Of a DNA stretch of 64,000 nt, positions 19,934 through 29,681 are shown in pieces. The notes below the pieces were generated by a model. That model was not told the origin of the DNA and did no database searches. It saw only the letters and a program-made list of their open reading frames with translations. The stretch is from Rahnella woolbedingensis. GTDB lineage: Bacteria; Pseudomonadota; Gammaproteobacteria; Enterobacterales; Enterobacteriaceae. The DNA lies in contig NZ_RAHH01000002.1 in NCBI RefSeq assembly GCF_003602095.1, forward strand, positions 124,001 to 188,000. Direction: 5' to 3'. The position numbers and the translations under genes are program-made. Within the stretch, counting starts at the first letter, position 1. Each line of letters begins with the position of its first letter.

Positions 19934-21186
19934 TAATTCATCTCCCGGGGAGCCAGATAGCGCAGGGCGACCCAGTAACGGGCTACCTCCAGTTCGGCAT
20001 TGCGTTCGGCAAGCTGGCTGTCCAGCAGGGTGCGGCGCGCTTCGAGGACTTCATTGAGGCTGCTTTTACCCGCGCGGTACTGCGCCTGGATCACGCTGAT
20101 ACGCTGGCGCTGCAGCGGGATAACGTCATTTTTTTGCCGCTGCCAGAGCGTGCCGGCGGCCTGATATTGCGCCAGCAAACTGGTCAGCTGCGCCTGATGG
20201 TCACGCACCAGCTGCGCCAGCCGGTCGTTGCTTTCCATCGTCATCGACTGATCGGCAGCGTGATCTTTATCCTGCCGCGATGCGGTAAACAACGGCAGAC
20301 CGACGGTAAACATCACACCCGCCAGATCCTCATAACTGTCGGCGCGGTGGGCGTAATACACTTCGACGCCGACATCCGGCAGCGCGGCAATCGCCGACTG
20401 CGAGGATTTCGCCTGCGCGACTTCTGCCTCGCGCCGCGCCTGAATGATTTCAGGATGCTGCTCCACACTGTCCGTCTGCGCAGCCTGAACCGGCAGGGAG
20501 ATCACGTCCGGAACAGCGCCGTTGATTTCTGGCTGGTCGATGCCGGTCAGCTGGCTTAAACGGGTACGTGCCAGCTGCACATCACGTTCCGCCTGCGTGA
20601 GTTTGTCCTGCATGCTGATGAGCGTCAGCCGGGCATCCAGCACCGAGGCAGGCAGCGAACTTCCGCTACTGACACCGCCACGAGAAACGCCAATCTGGCG
20701 CGAACTCTCATCCACCAGTTTTTGTATCTGGCTGACGTTTTGTTCGCCGATAGCCAGTTCCATCCAGGCCAGCGCAGTGTCACGTTGTAAACGCGCACGG
20801 ATGCTCTGACTGGTGGCGGCGACCTGACGTGATTCGGCGCGAAATGTGTCGGCTTTACGCTCGCGTTTGTCACTGCTGACGTAATCCTGCATGATGCCGA
20901 TACGTTCCATTGTCATGCCCTCACGGGTAAAACGATCGGTATTGCCGCCGCTGACCGGCAGGTTTTCGATGCCAAATTTTAGCTTCGGATCCGGCAGTTG
21001 CATCGCTGAATCCGCCCGGTTATTCAGCGCATTAATCTGATGACGGCTGGCGGAAAGCTCGGCGGAATAATCCTGTGCGGCGACCAGCGCCTGCGGCAGG
21101 GTGACGGGGGTGGCAAGGGCGCTGACCGGCACAAAAGCCAGCAGCCATTGCCACGTCACCCTCGGGTGACGCGGTAAAGTGAACAT
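19933..21186 (-). CDS. TolC-family outer-membrane channel of the Cus pump (CzcC-like, not a lipoprotein)
   Basis: 417 residues with the two-fold repeated TolC/CusC architecture of long coiled-coil helices (for example RQINALNNRA-type and VARYWVALRYL ends). A cleavable signal (WQWLLAFVPVSALA) is present, but there is no lipobox Cys, unlike E. coli CusC, which is a lipidated protein of similar role. It completes the tripartite exporter with CusB and CusA. It lies 14 bp downstream of cusF and one base overlaps cusB. I leave the symbol open because it is closer in style to CzcC. Confidence 0.88.
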   Translation of the reverse strand: MFTLPRHPRVTWQWLLAFVPVSALATPVTLPQALVAAQDYSAELSASRHQINALNNRADSAMQLPDPKLKFGIENLPVSGGNTDRFTREGMTMERIGIMQDYVSSDKRERKADTFRAESRQVAATSQSIRARLQRDTALAWMELAIGEQNVSQIQKLVDESSRQIGVSRGGVSSGSSLPASVLDARLTLISMQDKLTQAERDVQLARTRLSQLTGIDQPEINGAVPDVISLPVQAAQTDSVEQHPEIIQARREAEVAQAKSSQSAIAALPDVGVEVYYAHRADSYEDLAGVMFTVGLPLFTASRQDKDHAADQSMTMESNDRLAQLVRDHQAQLTSLLAQYQAAGTLWQRQKNDVIPLQRQRISVIQAQYRAGKSSLNEVLEARRTLLDSQLAERNAELEVARYWVALRYLAPREMN

Positions 21187-21200
21187 GGTGAATCTCCCGC

Positions 21201-21548
21201 TCAGCGCTTTTGTGGTGTCAGGGTCACTAACTGATAGGCGTTATCGGTTTTGACAAAGCTGAACACCACCGGCGTTCCGGCGGGCAGGGAGTGGGCCGCA
21301 ATGTCCGGCGGCAGGCGGAAGTTCATGGTCATTGCCGGCCATTTCAGGGCCGGGATCGCCTGATGAGAAATACCCACACGGTCACTCTGCCATTGGGTGA
21401 TCACACCTTCTGATCCGTAGGTCTGCACGGCGGTTGTGGTTTGATGATAGTGCCCCATATCCATCGCAGGCATCGGTGCGGTGTCAGCAAAAGAATAAGC
21501 GCAAATAAAGAGCAGGCTTGCAGAGAATAAACTTAAAATAATACGCAT
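21201..21548 (-). CDS. cusF: periplasmic Cu(I)/Ag(I)-binding chaperone CusF
   Basis: 115 residues after choosing the ATG at 21548, which has SD GGAG; the frame is open to 21587. Signal peptide MRIILSLFSASLLFICAYSF, then a Met/His-rich linker (PMPAMDMGHYH), then the OB-fold. His62, Trp70, Met73 and Met75 (in SHQAIPALKWPAMTMNF) reproduce the unusual His-Met-Met-Trp copper site of CusF. It shuttles Cu(I)/Ag(I) to CusB. Here it precedes the channel gene, whereas in E. coli it follows cusC. Confidence 0.92.
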   Translation of the reverse strand: MRIILSLFSASLLFICAYSFADTAPMPAMDMGHYHQTTTAVQTYGSEGVITQWQSDRVGISHQAIPALKWPAMTMNFRLPPDIAAHSLPAGTPVVFSFVKTDNAYQLVTLTPQKR

Positions 21549-21649
21549 GAGAATAACTCCAATATTGATATCAGAATAAATGGCCATAAAAATGGCAAAT
21601 GAATTTCATTTAATTTCGGGCGCAGATAAACGCCCGCTGACAGCTGGGG

Positions 21650-22069
21650 CTATTCCCGGTATCGGCAGAATTGTACTTCGGCGGGAAGCGCAATGACCGG
21701 TGGTGCGACCCAGTCAGCGGTAGTGACGGCCGTGCTGGCATCGACGGTGATCACCGCTAAAGCCGGGACAAAAGGCAGAGCAACGACAGGGGCAGAACCG
21801 CTGTCGGAATGGGTTCTTTCCGGTACGCAATGCTTTTCACACAACACTGACTGGCTTTGCATATGCTCAGGGGAATCAGGCGCTTGCATGGAGATGTTAT
21901 GCGCCATTGCGGTGGTTTCCACCGGCGGGTGCATATTGCACTGATGGCTGGCGAGCGCCAGCTGGGAATTGAGCATCAGCCAGCACAACGCGAACAGCAA
22001 CGCACTGACCCGCTTGCCGGGCAAGCGCAGTGAATGCATAAACTGTGAAATCGCGAAACGGACTGACAT
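21650..22069 (-). CDS. small exported Cys/His/Met-rich protein at the head of the Cus operon, unknown function
   Basis: 139 residues with an n-region rich in Arg/Lys and a hydrophobic segment (SALLFALCWLMLNSQLALA), consistent with export or a single anchor. The mature part carries putative soft-metal ligands: HQCNMHPP, several Met/His pairs, and CEKHC. It lies about 100 bp upstream of cusF in the same direction and is probably the first gene of the transcript, so a copper-binding or sensing role is reasonable but inferred. I do not recognise a named family. No cusRS-like regulator is nearby. Confidence 0.6.
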   Translation of the reverse strand: MSVRFAISQFMHSLRLPGKRVSALLFALCWLMLNSQLALASHQCNMHPPVETTAMAHNISMQAPDSPEHMQSQSVLCEKHCVPERTHSDSGSAPVVALPFVPALAVITVDASTAVTTADWVAPPVIALPAEVQFCRYRE

Positions 22070-22183
22070 GCTGCTGATTATTTCCCCGGGGAAGATAAGC
22101 GCGAGTATATAAGGAAATAAGGCTGCTGAGAAAGAGGGAAATAGAATAAACCGGAATTAAAATTGTCAGGATAATTAAACAAC

Positions 22184-22211
22184 GCGAATAACAGCGGTTT
22201 CTGTTATTCGC
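22184..22211. terminator. bidirectional hairpin downstream of the CorA-type gene
   Basis: GCGAATAACAG (22184-22194) and CTGTTATTCGC (22201-22211) form a perfect 11-bp stem with a 6-nt loop. On the minus strand it is followed by GTTGTTTAATT. It is 37 bp after the corA stop and upstream of the Cus operon. Confidence 0.65.
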
Positions 22212-22247
22212 ATGTTAATTTAATGGCGTATTCCGGTAATAATATAC

Positions 22248-23255
22248 CTAGAGCCAGCCAGACTTCTTGAGTTTCCAGTAAAGCCACGCACAACCGGCGA
22301 CGGTCACACCGAGCGTTACCGGATACCCCCACCAGTCATTCAGTTCAGGCATGTTTTTAAAGTTCATGCCGTACAGGCTGAAAATGACCGTCGGGATCGC
22401 CAGTATCGCGCCCCAGCCTGCCAGCCGCTGAACCACTTCGTTCTGATGTACCGACACCAGCGCCAGATTGACGTGCATGGCATTGGACAACATTTCGCGC
22501 ATGTCGTCGGTGGTGCGGATCACCTGATTAGCGTGATCCTGAACGTCGCGGATATAGGCGCGCAGGCTTTTGGGTACCAGTTCCTCAAAGTGATGGCTGA
22601 GCTGATTACAGATATCCTCCATCGGCACGGCGGCATTGCGCAGTGAAAGCAAGTCACGACGCAGGCTGTAGACCTGCTGAACGGCCTGCTGATTAAAGGT
22701 GTTCTGGAACATCTGTTTTTCGATGGCATCAAACTGTTCAGTGTACTGATGCAGAATTTCCAGATAGTTATCAACGATGGAATCGAGCACGCAGTACAGC
22801 GCATAGCCGGGGCCTTTGCTCATCATTTCCGGGCGTTCTTCGGCGTGCTTGCGGATTTCTTTATAGCTCGACGAGGCACCGTGACGGATAGTAATCAGGA
22901 AGTTTTTACCCAGAAACAGATGTGTTTCGCCGTATTCGATGGTTTCATTCACTTTCTGCGCGGTGTGGGTGACGATAAACAGCGATTCGCCGTACTGCTC
23001 GATTTTTGGCCGCTGATGGGCAGTCAGCGCATCTTCAATCGCCAGGTCGTGCAGGCCGAATTCTTCCTGAATACTGCGCATGTAGGCATCTTCAGGTTGC
23101 CATAACCCCAGCCAGACAAACGTGTCCGGCTCTTTCAGCACTTCGCTGATGTCTTCGACCGTGACATCCTGCAGACGCTTACCGTCGCGGTAAGCCACGC
23201 TGTTGATCACTGAATCGCAGCTGGGCTTTTTATCTTCGTTAGAAATGGAGTTCAT
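22248..23255 (-). CDS. corA: CorA-type Mg2+/Co2+ (divalent cation) transporter
   Basis: 335 residues. A long cytoplasmic alpha/beta domain is followed by two C-terminal membrane helices. The signature YGMNF (GMN at 296-298) sits at the end of the first helix, followed by the MPEL periplasmic loop. A lysine-rich tail ends the protein. The pentameric channel admits Mg2+ and some other divalent cations. It is longer than E. coli CorA (316) and not its close copy, so it may be a second CorA-family member in this genome. Monocistronic. Confidence 0.85.
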   Translation of the reverse strand: MNSISNEDKKPSCDSVINSVAYRDGKRLQDVTVEDISEVLKEPDTFVWLGLWQPEDAYMRSIQEEFGLHDLAIEDALTAHQRPKIEQYGESLFIVTHTAQKVNETIEYGETHLFLGKNFLITIRHGASSSYKEIRKHAEERPEMMSKGPGYALYCVLDSIVDNYLEILHQYTEQFDAIEKQMFQNTFNQQAVQQVYSLRRDLLSLRNAAVPMEDICNQLSHHFEELVPKSLRAYIRDVQDHANQVIRTTDDMREMLSNAMHVNLALVSVHQNEVVQRLAGWGAILAIPTVIFSLYGMNFKNMPELNDWWGYPVTLGVTVAGCAWLYWKLKKSGWL

Positions 23256-23374
23256 TGTTTTACCCGATTGTTATTCAGACGGAAATCCTGCCCGCAGGCA
23301 GGATGATTTCAGTGTCTGAACAGAATAGCGCAGTCTGATAGAAAAGCGCTGACCGGGAATCTTAAAAGAGTGTT

Positions 23375-24208
23375 TCAGCCATCGGTGGAACGGCTCACCT
23401 CTTCCCACGCATCAATATCGGTGTGCATTTGTTGCAGTTTTTCCCTGACGAATTTCACCGCATCGCTTCCCAGCAGCAGAGACGCGGGGGGTTCAGGTGA
23501 GTTAACCAGTTGCAAAATGGCCTGAGCGGCTTTGTGCGGATCACCCGGCTGATGGCCGCTGCGCTTCTCCCGCGCTTCACGAACTGGCCCGAAACTTTCA
23601 TCGTAATCGCTGATACTGCGCGGAGAACGTACCATTGAGCGTCCCGCCCAGTCGGTTCTGAACGAGCCGGGCTGGATGGCGGTCACAGCAATATTGAACG
23701 GTTTTAGCTCCTGGGTTAGCGTTTCAGAAATCCCCTGTAAGGCGAATTTACTGCCGCAATAATAGCTGATGCCGGGCAGGGTGATAAATCCGCCCATCGA
23801 GGTGATGTTGAGAATATGTCCGGCCCGACGCTGGCGAAAACAGGGCAGGAACGCTTTGATGACCGTCACCGCACCGAAGACATTGACGTCAAACTGATGC
23901 AGCGCTTCGCTGAGCGGTGATTCTTCCATAATACCTTCATGCCCGTAACCGGCGTTATTGACCAGTACGTCGACAGCGCCGATTTCCTGTTCCACTGACG
24001 TAGCAAGCTGAGCAACAGCAGCGAAATTGGTGACATCCAGCATGCGGCCAAAGCTGCGCCCCGGCGCCAGCGCGTCGAATTCTTTGCAGACCTGTGCATC
24101 ACGCAAGGTACCGACCACACGGTGTCCGGCTTTAAGGGCTTCTTGCGCCAGCGCGCGGCCAAATCCGCTGCTGACGCCGGTGATAAAGAATAATTTTGAC
24201 TGGTTCAT
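23375..24208 (-). CDS. short-chain dehydrogenase/reductase (classical SDR)
   Basis: 277 residues. Rossmann start TGVSSGFG (residues 11-18), the structural NNAG, and a catalytic Ser plus YYCGSK with the Tyr-x-x-x-Lys pair, all in the usual order. Some classical SDRs of this size act on ketones or aldehydes with NAD(P)H. No substrate can be assigned. It is divergent from an AraC-type regulator 163 bp away, which probably controls it. Confidence 0.88.
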   Translation of the reverse strand: MNQSKLFFITGVSSGFGRALAQEALKAGHRVVGTLRDAQVCKEFDALAPGRSFGRMLDVTNFAAVAQLATSVEQEIGAVDVLVNNAGYGHEGIMEESPLSEALHQFDVNVFGAVTVIKAFLPCFRQRRAGHILNITSMGGFITLPGISYYCGSKFALQGISETLTQELKPFNIAVTAIQPGSFRTDWAGRSMVRSPRSISDYDESFGPVREAREKRSGHQPGDPHKAAQAILQLVNSPEPPASLLLGSDAVKFVREKLQQMHTDIDAWEEVSRSTDG

Positions 24209-24371
24209 ACAAACTCCTCAGTAAAAAGCGGACTTGCAGAATAGGGCGGACAGTATCAGAAACGTAGCCCGGATCCTCTCTGATGTTTGCCTGTTCCTCT
24301 GAGGTGTCTGGACGTAGCCGGTTCCCGGTGCGACACTGAATTCACTTTCCGCTGCGTATTTTCAGGTTGAT

Positions 24372-25313
24372 ATGACGTTTCCGGCTTTGACCGTCACTGA
24401 GCAGATGATCGCGCTGCTGGACCAGCTGACACCCGATGAGGGCTACAATCTCACCGCGCTGGCGGATGTGCGTTTTTTACGATCTGATCGCCCGCTTTTG
24501 CGTACGCCCGTTTTGTATGAGCCTGGCATTGTGATTGTGGTGCAGGGCAGTAAGCGCGGTTTTTTAGGCAATGATGTCTATTTGTATGACGCGCAGCATT
24601 ATCTGATGGTGTCGGTACCGGTGCCGTTTACCATGGAGACGCAGGCCAGCGCCGCTGAACCCATGCTGGCAATTTATCTGCGGCTGGATTTCAGTCTGGC
24701 CGCTGAACTGATGTTGCAGCTTGATGCTTACTCACCGGCGCAGGTGAAATCGCCGAAAAGTATGGTGTCGAGTCTGATGGATGACGCGATGCGCGCCTCG
24801 GTATTGCGATTTTTGCAGGTAATGGCGTCGCCGGTGGATGCAGAAATCCTCGGCAGGGCGATGATGCGCGAAATTTACTACCGCGTGCTGACCGGTGCAC
24901 AAGGCGCGACATTGCGCAGTGCGCTGACTATGCAGGGGCAGTTTGGCAAAGTGGTGAAGGCATTACGGAAATTACACGCAGAATACGATTCGCATCTGGA
25001 TGTGAACGCGCTGGCGAAAGAAGCGGGAATGAGTCTGCCGACGTTTCACAGTCACTTTAAAACCGTCACGGATACGTCGCCGATGCAGTATCTCAAGTCC
25101 ACCCGTTTGCATCAGGCCAGATTGCTGATGCTGCGAAATAATCTGACCGCGTCGGCGGCCAGTGCGCAGGTGGGATATGAAAGTGTGTCGCAGTTCAGCC
25201 GCGAATTTAAACGCTTATTCGGGCTGACGCCGGTCAGCGAAGTGGCGCGGATGAGGCAGAATTTTTCATTGCCTGCCCCGTCCGCGCCGTCTGATTTTAT
25301 CTCTTCGCATTAA
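24372..25313 (+). CDS. AraC-family transcriptional regulator with AraC_N cupin-like domain
   Basis: 313 residues. An N-terminal ligand-binding domain (about 20-175, with PVLYEPGIVIVVQGSKRGFL) is followed by two HTH motifs in the C-terminal 100 residues (LDVNALAKEAGMSLPTFHSH and ASAAQVGYESVSQFSREFKR). The divergent SDR gene is the natural target. Such pairs often respond to aldehydes or related compounds, but nothing here names the inducer. It ends 21 bp before the convergent outer-membrane factor gene. Confidence 0.9.
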   Translation: MTFPALTVTEQMIALLDQLTPDEGYNLTALADVRFLRSDRPLLRTPVLYEPGIVIVVQGSKRGFLGNDVYLYDAQHYLMVSVPVPFTMETQASAAEPMLAIYLRLDFSLAAELMLQLDAYSPAQVKSPKSMVSSLMDDAMRASVLRFLQVMASPVDAEILGRAMMREIYYRVLTGAQGATLRSALTMQGQFGKVVKALRKLHAEYDSHLDVNALAKEAGMSLPTFHSHFKTVTDTSPMQYLKSTRLHQARLLMLRNNLTASAASAQVGYESVSQFSREFKRLFGLTPVSEVARMRQNFSLPAPSAPSDFISSH

Positions 25314-25334
25314 GCCTGTTGGTTAAAGTTTACG

Positions 25335-26942
25335 TTACGGTGTCACGCCAGACGTGGTTTGTACTTTTACATCCGGTGTCGCTGCCGGGCCAAACACGGT
25401 ATAGGTCGGCAAATCGACGTTCTGATAGGGCTCCCAGCCGCCGCCCAGCGCTTTATACAATGACACCAGGTCGGTGTTGGTTTTCACTTTCGCTTCTGCG
25501 GATTGCTGATGTGCCTGCGCAAGCTGACGTTGTGCATCGAGCACGTTGATGAACGTCGAAAGCCCCTGACGGTAACTGTCGCTCGCCAGATCAAACGCGG
25601 TCTGCAACGCTTCGGTGGTCTGGTCTAAACCCTTCACCTGATCCTGATCTGTGCGGTAACTCACCAGCGCATTATCGACATCCTGCAACGCCGTCAGCAC
25701 GGTCTGGCGGTAATTGAGCGCCGCATTGGCCTGCTGCGCGCGGGAAAGATGTACGCTGGAAACCAGACGTCCGCCCTGGAAAATCGGCAGGGAAATCTGC
25801 GGGCCAAATGAGTAGAAATGGCTGCTCCAGTTATCGAGATAACTCACGTCGGTATTGCGCATACCGAACTGACCGGTAAGCGAAATGCTCGGGAAGAGCT
25901 GTGCGACGGAAACCCCGATATTGGCGGTCGCTGCATGTAAATCGGCTTCGGCTTTGCGCACGTCCGGACGACGACGCGCCAGCTGTGAAGGCACGCCGAC
26001 CGGCACGGCAGCGGGCAGGACAGGCATCGGTTTAGGCGCGGAAAGTTCGGTATCCAGCGAGCCCGGTGCCTGACCGAGTAAAACCGCCAGTCCGTTCATC
26101 GCCTGACGTTCCTGAGCCTGATATTGCGGCAACTGAGCGCGCAGGGAACCTAACTGCGCACGGGCATTTTCTACATCTAATTGTGGCGATAGTCCGTTTT
26201 GCTGACGGTTTTGCGTCAGATCCAGCGTTTGCTGCGCCACGTCAATTTGCGTCTCAATGGCGTCCGTCACGCTTTGTGCACCACGCAGTTGCAGGTACGT
26301 GCGGGCGACTTCGGCTTGCAGCGACACCAGGGCATCGTTGCGTTGTTCGATGGACGACTGGGTCTGCGCATTCGCTGCTTCAACCTGACGGCGTGTGCCG
26401 CCAAATAAATCCAGTTCCCAGCTGGCGTCGAAACTGCCCTGATACAGATTCACTGGTCGGGTGGCGGTATCAATAGCCCCCGACGCTTCCGGGCTCAGAT
26501 CGTTGAGTTGCTGCGATGCCCCGCTGGAATCAAGAATACCTTTCAGACCGAGCTGCTGGCGCGTCATTTTCGCGCTGCCCTGCACCGAAGGCAGCCAGGC
26601 GCCTTCGGCCTGTTTCACCTGCTCACGGGCACCGGCGATACGTAAAACGGCCTGTTGCAGGGAAATATTTCCGGCAATGGCGCGGGTGATCAGACTGTCG
26701 AGCTGCGGGTCGTTAAACGCCTTCCACCATAACGGATTCGGCTCCGAAGGCAGGGCAATCGACGCGCCGTCTTTGTCTTTCGGCTGTGTCATATCGTTAT
26801 ACGCCGTCGGCGTCACCGGATTAGGTTTCTGATAATCCGGGCCGACGGAGCAACCGGCCAGTGCAACCGCAATGGCTGAAAGGGCAATAACATGAGTCTT
26901 TTTATACTTCCGGGTCGTAATCAACTTAATGTGCTCCGGCAT
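25335..26942 (-). CDS. outer-membrane factor lipoprotein of a tripartite efflux pump (NodT/OprM family)
   Basis: 535 residues. A lipoprotein signal ends VALAGC (Cys31) and is followed by the family start SVGPDYQKPNP. Two repeats of TolC-like coiled coil follow, with RRPDVRKAEADLHAATANIG typical of the NodT branch. It forms the outer-membrane exit duct for the upstream EmrA/EmrB-type proteins. The start codon lies 17 bases inside the end of the MFS gene, so the two are translationally linked. The C-terminal tail of about 30 residues is low in similarity to the family I know. Confidence 0.9.
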   Translation of the reverse strand: MPEHIKLITTRKYKKTHVIALSAIAVALAGCSVGPDYQKPNPVTPTAYNDMTQPKDKDGASIALPSEPNPLWWKAFNDPQLDSLITRAIAGNISLQQAVLRIAGAREQVKQAEGAWLPSVQGSAKMTRQQLGLKGILDSSGASQQLNDLSPEASGAIDTATRPVNLYQGSFDASWELDLFGGTRRQVEAANAQTQSSIEQRNDALVSLQAEVARTYLQLRGAQSVTDAIETQIDVAQQTLDLTQNRQQNGLSPQLDVENARAQLGSLRAQLPQYQAQERQAMNGLAVLLGQAPGSLDTELSAPKPMPVLPAAVPVGVPSQLARRRPDVRKAEADLHAATANIGVSVAQLFPSISLTGQFGMRNTDVSYLDNWSSHFYSFGPQISLPIFQGGRLVSSVHLSRAQQANAALNYRQTVLTALQDVDNALVSYRTDQDQVKGLDQTTEALQTAFDLASDSYRQGLSTFINVLDAQRQLAQAHQQSAEAKVKTNTDLVSLYKALGGGWEPYQNVDLPTYTVFGPAATPDVKVQTTSGVTP

Positions 26943-28494
26943 TACCTTCGCTCTTAACGGGCGAAAGCAGGAAACAAAACGGGATCAAAATAACGGCGAC
27001 GATGGCGCAATAACCGAACACATCGATGTAAGCCAGAATGCGCGACTGCGAAATCATCTCCTGATACATCCGCACGGTCGCCAGCTGCATCGGGTCGCCG
27101 ACGATGTGGGCGAAATCACGGATAGCCGCAGCGCTTTTACTGACTGCCTGATTAAACTGTTCATTGAGCGGCGACATGTTATGCGCCATATGGGCGCTGT
27201 GCGCCTGCGTTCGCTCAGTCACACCTGCGGTTGCCAGCGAAATACCAATCGACCCCGCGACGTTACGGAACATGGTAAACAGCGCTGCGGCGTCCGCATT
27301 CATTTTTTGCGGGATCGTCACAAACGCGATAGTGGTGAGCGGCACGAACAGGAAACCAAGGCCTATTGACTGCGCACTGCGATACATCACCAGCGTGGTG
27401 AAATCGACGTCAGGCGTCAGCGTCGCCGAATAGATAAACGAGGCTGCCAGCAGGAAGAAGCCGAATGCAATGATGTAACGCGTCTGCACGATGGGCATCA
27501 GTTTGAGCACCAGCGGGATCGACAATACAATCAGTATCGCGCCCGGCGACATCACCAGGCCGGAAAGGGTGGCGGTATAACCCAGCTGCTGCTGTGCCAG
27601 TTGCGGGATCACCACCGAACTGCCGTACAAAATCATCGCCATACCGGCCATCAGCAGACCTGCCACTGCAAAGTTTTTATCCTTCATACAGCGTAAGTCG
27701 ACCACCGGTTTTTTGGCGTATAGCAGCCAGTAAATCGCCCCGACGATACCCGTTGCGGCCAGCACAGCAAAAGTTACGATAAAGCCGGAGTTAAACCAGT
27801 CGTCATCCTCACCACGGTCCATCATTACCTGTAAGCAACCTAAACCGAGTGCAATCAGCCCGATACCGATGTAATCGATACTGAGTTTACCTTTGGCCTT
27901 TCGCTCCCACGGCGGATCTTCCAGTAGCTGATAAATCGCCAGCAGGGCGATAATGCCCACAGGAATATTGATGAGGAACACCCAGCGCCAGCTGAAGTTA
28001 TCGGTGATGTAACCGCCCAGCGTCGGGCCGACAACCGGCGCGACAATGATGGCAATCGATGACAGGCCAAACGCCTTGCCGCGATCTTCCGGTTTAAAGT
28101 AATCGAGCAGCACCGATTGCTGGATCGGCTGCAAACCGCCGCCGAAAAAGCCCTGCAATATGCGAAACAGGATCATCTGCCACAGTTCAGTGGCGACGCC
28201 GCACAGGAAAGAGCAGACGGTAAACATACCGATACAAATCAGGAAGTAAGTTTTGCGGCCCATCACACGGCTGAGAAACGCTGAAATTGGCAGCACGATG
28301 CCGTTTGCCACCAGATACGACGTCAGAACCCAGGTGGATTCGTCGTAGCTGGAAGACAATGAACCGGCGACGTGCGGCAGCGCCACGTTAACGATGGTGG
28401 TGTCCAGGATTTCCATGAACACCGCAATGGTTACGACGGCGGCAACTGCCCACGGATTGGCCTTGGGTTTCCAGTAGCTGCGATTTTCATTCAT
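26926..28494 (-). CDS. MFS drug efflux transporter, DHA2 family (EmrB-like)
   Basis: 522 residues with 14 predicted membrane segments. The N-terminal motif VFMEILDTTIVNVALPHVAG (helix 1) and VGPTLGGYITDNFSWRWVFL are standard in EmrB proteins. It is a proton-driven exporter working with the HlyD-type adaptor encoded directly upstream; the ATGA overlap (28491-28494) couples the two. With the downstream outer-membrane factor it makes a complete tripartite pump, unlike E. coli emrAB, which borrows TolC. No regulator gene is adjacent. Confidence 0.92.
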   Translation of the reverse strand: MNENRSYWKPKANPWAVAAVVTIAVFMEILDTTIVNVALPHVAGSLSSSYDESTWVLTSYLVANGIVLPISAFLSRVMGRKTYFLICIGMFTVCSFLCGVATELWQMILFRILQGFFGGGLQPIQQSVLLDYFKPEDRGKAFGLSSIAIIVAPVVGPTLGGYITDNFSWRWVFLINIPVGIIALLAIYQLLEDPPWERKAKGKLSIDYIGIGLIALGLGCLQVMMDRGEDDDWFNSGFIVTFAVLAATGIVGAIYWLLYAKKPVVDLRCMKDKNFAVAGLLMAGMAMILYGSSVVIPQLAQQQLGYTATLSGLVMSPGAILIVLSIPLVLKLMPIVQTRYIIAFGFFLLAASFIYSATLTPDVDFTTLVMYRSAQSIGLGFLFVPLTTIAFVTIPQKMNADAAALFTMFRNVAGSIGISLATAGVTERTQAHSAHMAHNMSPLNEQFNQAVSKSAAAIRDFAHIVGDPMQLATVRMYQEMISQSRILAYIDVFGYCAIVAVILIPFCFLLSPVKSEGNAGAH

Positions 28495-29681
28495 TCGACG
28501 GTCACCGTCGGTTCGACAGACAGACCCAGCGGCAGGTGGTGATTTTCATCCAGACCGCTGTCGATGACGATTTTCACCGGCACGCGCTGAACGATTTTCA
28601 CGTAGTTACCGGTGGCATTTTCAGCCGGGAAGGCCGAGAAACGCGAGCCGGTGCCCTGCTGAATACTGTCCACATGCCCCTGAAGTTTGATGTCCGGGAA
28701 GGCATCGACGGTAATGGTGACTTTATCGCCCGGTTGCATACGTTCGAGCTGCGATTCCTTATAGTTCGCGGCGATCCATATATCTTTCGAAACCACGGAA
28801 AACAGCGACGTACCGGCCTGAACCAGTGTGCCGAGTTGCACATTTCGCTTGGTCACATAGCCGTCGAACGGTGCGCGAACCTGCGCATAAGAAAGATTCA
28901 GCGTAGCAGTTTCCAGCTGGGCTTTCGCCTGCTCAACCTGTTGCTGACGTGCTTCGACGTTAGTTTCGGCCTGGCGGATATTCAGCTGAACCTGCGCGGC
29001 AACCTGCACCTGCGCCTTGGCGTTTTCCAGATCCGCTGCCGCAGAACGTACCTGCGCATTGGACGTATCAATATTTTGTTGCGTGGTCGCACGCGGATCC
29101 ACACCGCGCTGGCGGCGGAAATCAGCGGTGGCATTTAGTAAATTGGCTTCCGCACGGGTTTGCTGAGCTTTCGCCTGGGCCAGCTGCGCCGGATATTGCA
29201 CTTTAGCCAGGTCATACTGCGCCTGCGACTGATGCAACTGCGCGACGGCCAGACCGAGCTGCGCCTGTGCCTGGTCACGTTGCGCGGTGGCGTCACGCGG
29301 GTCAATTTCCACCAGCAGATCGCCTTTTTTGACGAACTGGTTATCTTTCACCGCAAGGTGAGTGACATACCCGGCGATTTTCGGCGCGATGGTCACGGCA
29401 TCGCCTTCGGTAAAGGCGTCATCGGTGCTTATCTGATCTTTGGTCATCAGCCACCAGACCAGTGCAACAATCAGCATCACAACCACGACGATCCCAAGAA
29501 TAATCAGCGGCTTCTTGCCTGGGTCTTTGCGTTTTTCCTCATTATCCTGATTGTCGCTATTGGCTTCATTCTGGCCTTTAGCATTTTCTTTGTGACCTTC
29601 TCCTGATTTTACCTGGCTGGAATCGAGTTCTGAGTGTGCGTCTTCAGACGCGGAGGGCTGGTTATTTTTTTCGCTTGTCAT
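28491..29681 (-). CDS. HlyD/EmrA-type membrane-fusion protein of the EmrB-like pump
   Basis: 396 residues from the ATG at 29681 (SD-like AAGAG upstream); an in-frame start at 29720 would add 13 residues. The acidic cytoplasmic N-terminus is unusually long (about 55 residues, Glu/Asp/Asn-rich). It is followed by one membrane helix (PLIILGIVVVVMLIVALVWW), then the lipoyl-like half (ISTDDAFTEGDAVTIAPKIA), a long coiled-coil hairpin rich in Gln/Ala, and the barrel region (RAPFDGYVTKRNVQLGTLV). First gene of the three-gene pump operon. Confidence 0.9.
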   Translation of the reverse strand: MTSEKNNQPSASEDAHSELDSSQVKSGEGHKENAKGQNEANSDNQDNEEKRKDPGKKPLIILGIVVVVMLIVALVWWLMTKDQISTDDAFTEGDAVTIAPKIAGYVTHLAVKDNQFVKKGDLLVEIDPRDATAQRDQAQAQLGLAVAQLHQSQAQYDLAKVQYPAQLAQAKAQQTRAEANLLNATADFRRQRGVDPRATTQQNIDTSNAQVRSAAADLENAKAQVQVAAQVQLNIRQAETNVEARQQQVEQAKAQLETATLNLSYAQVRAPFDGYVTKRNVQLGTLVQAGTSLFSVVSKDIWIAANYKESQLERMQPGDKVTITVDAFPDIKLQGHVDSIQQGTGSRFSAFPAENATGNYVKIVQRVPVKIVIDSGLDENHHLPLGLSVEPTVTVE

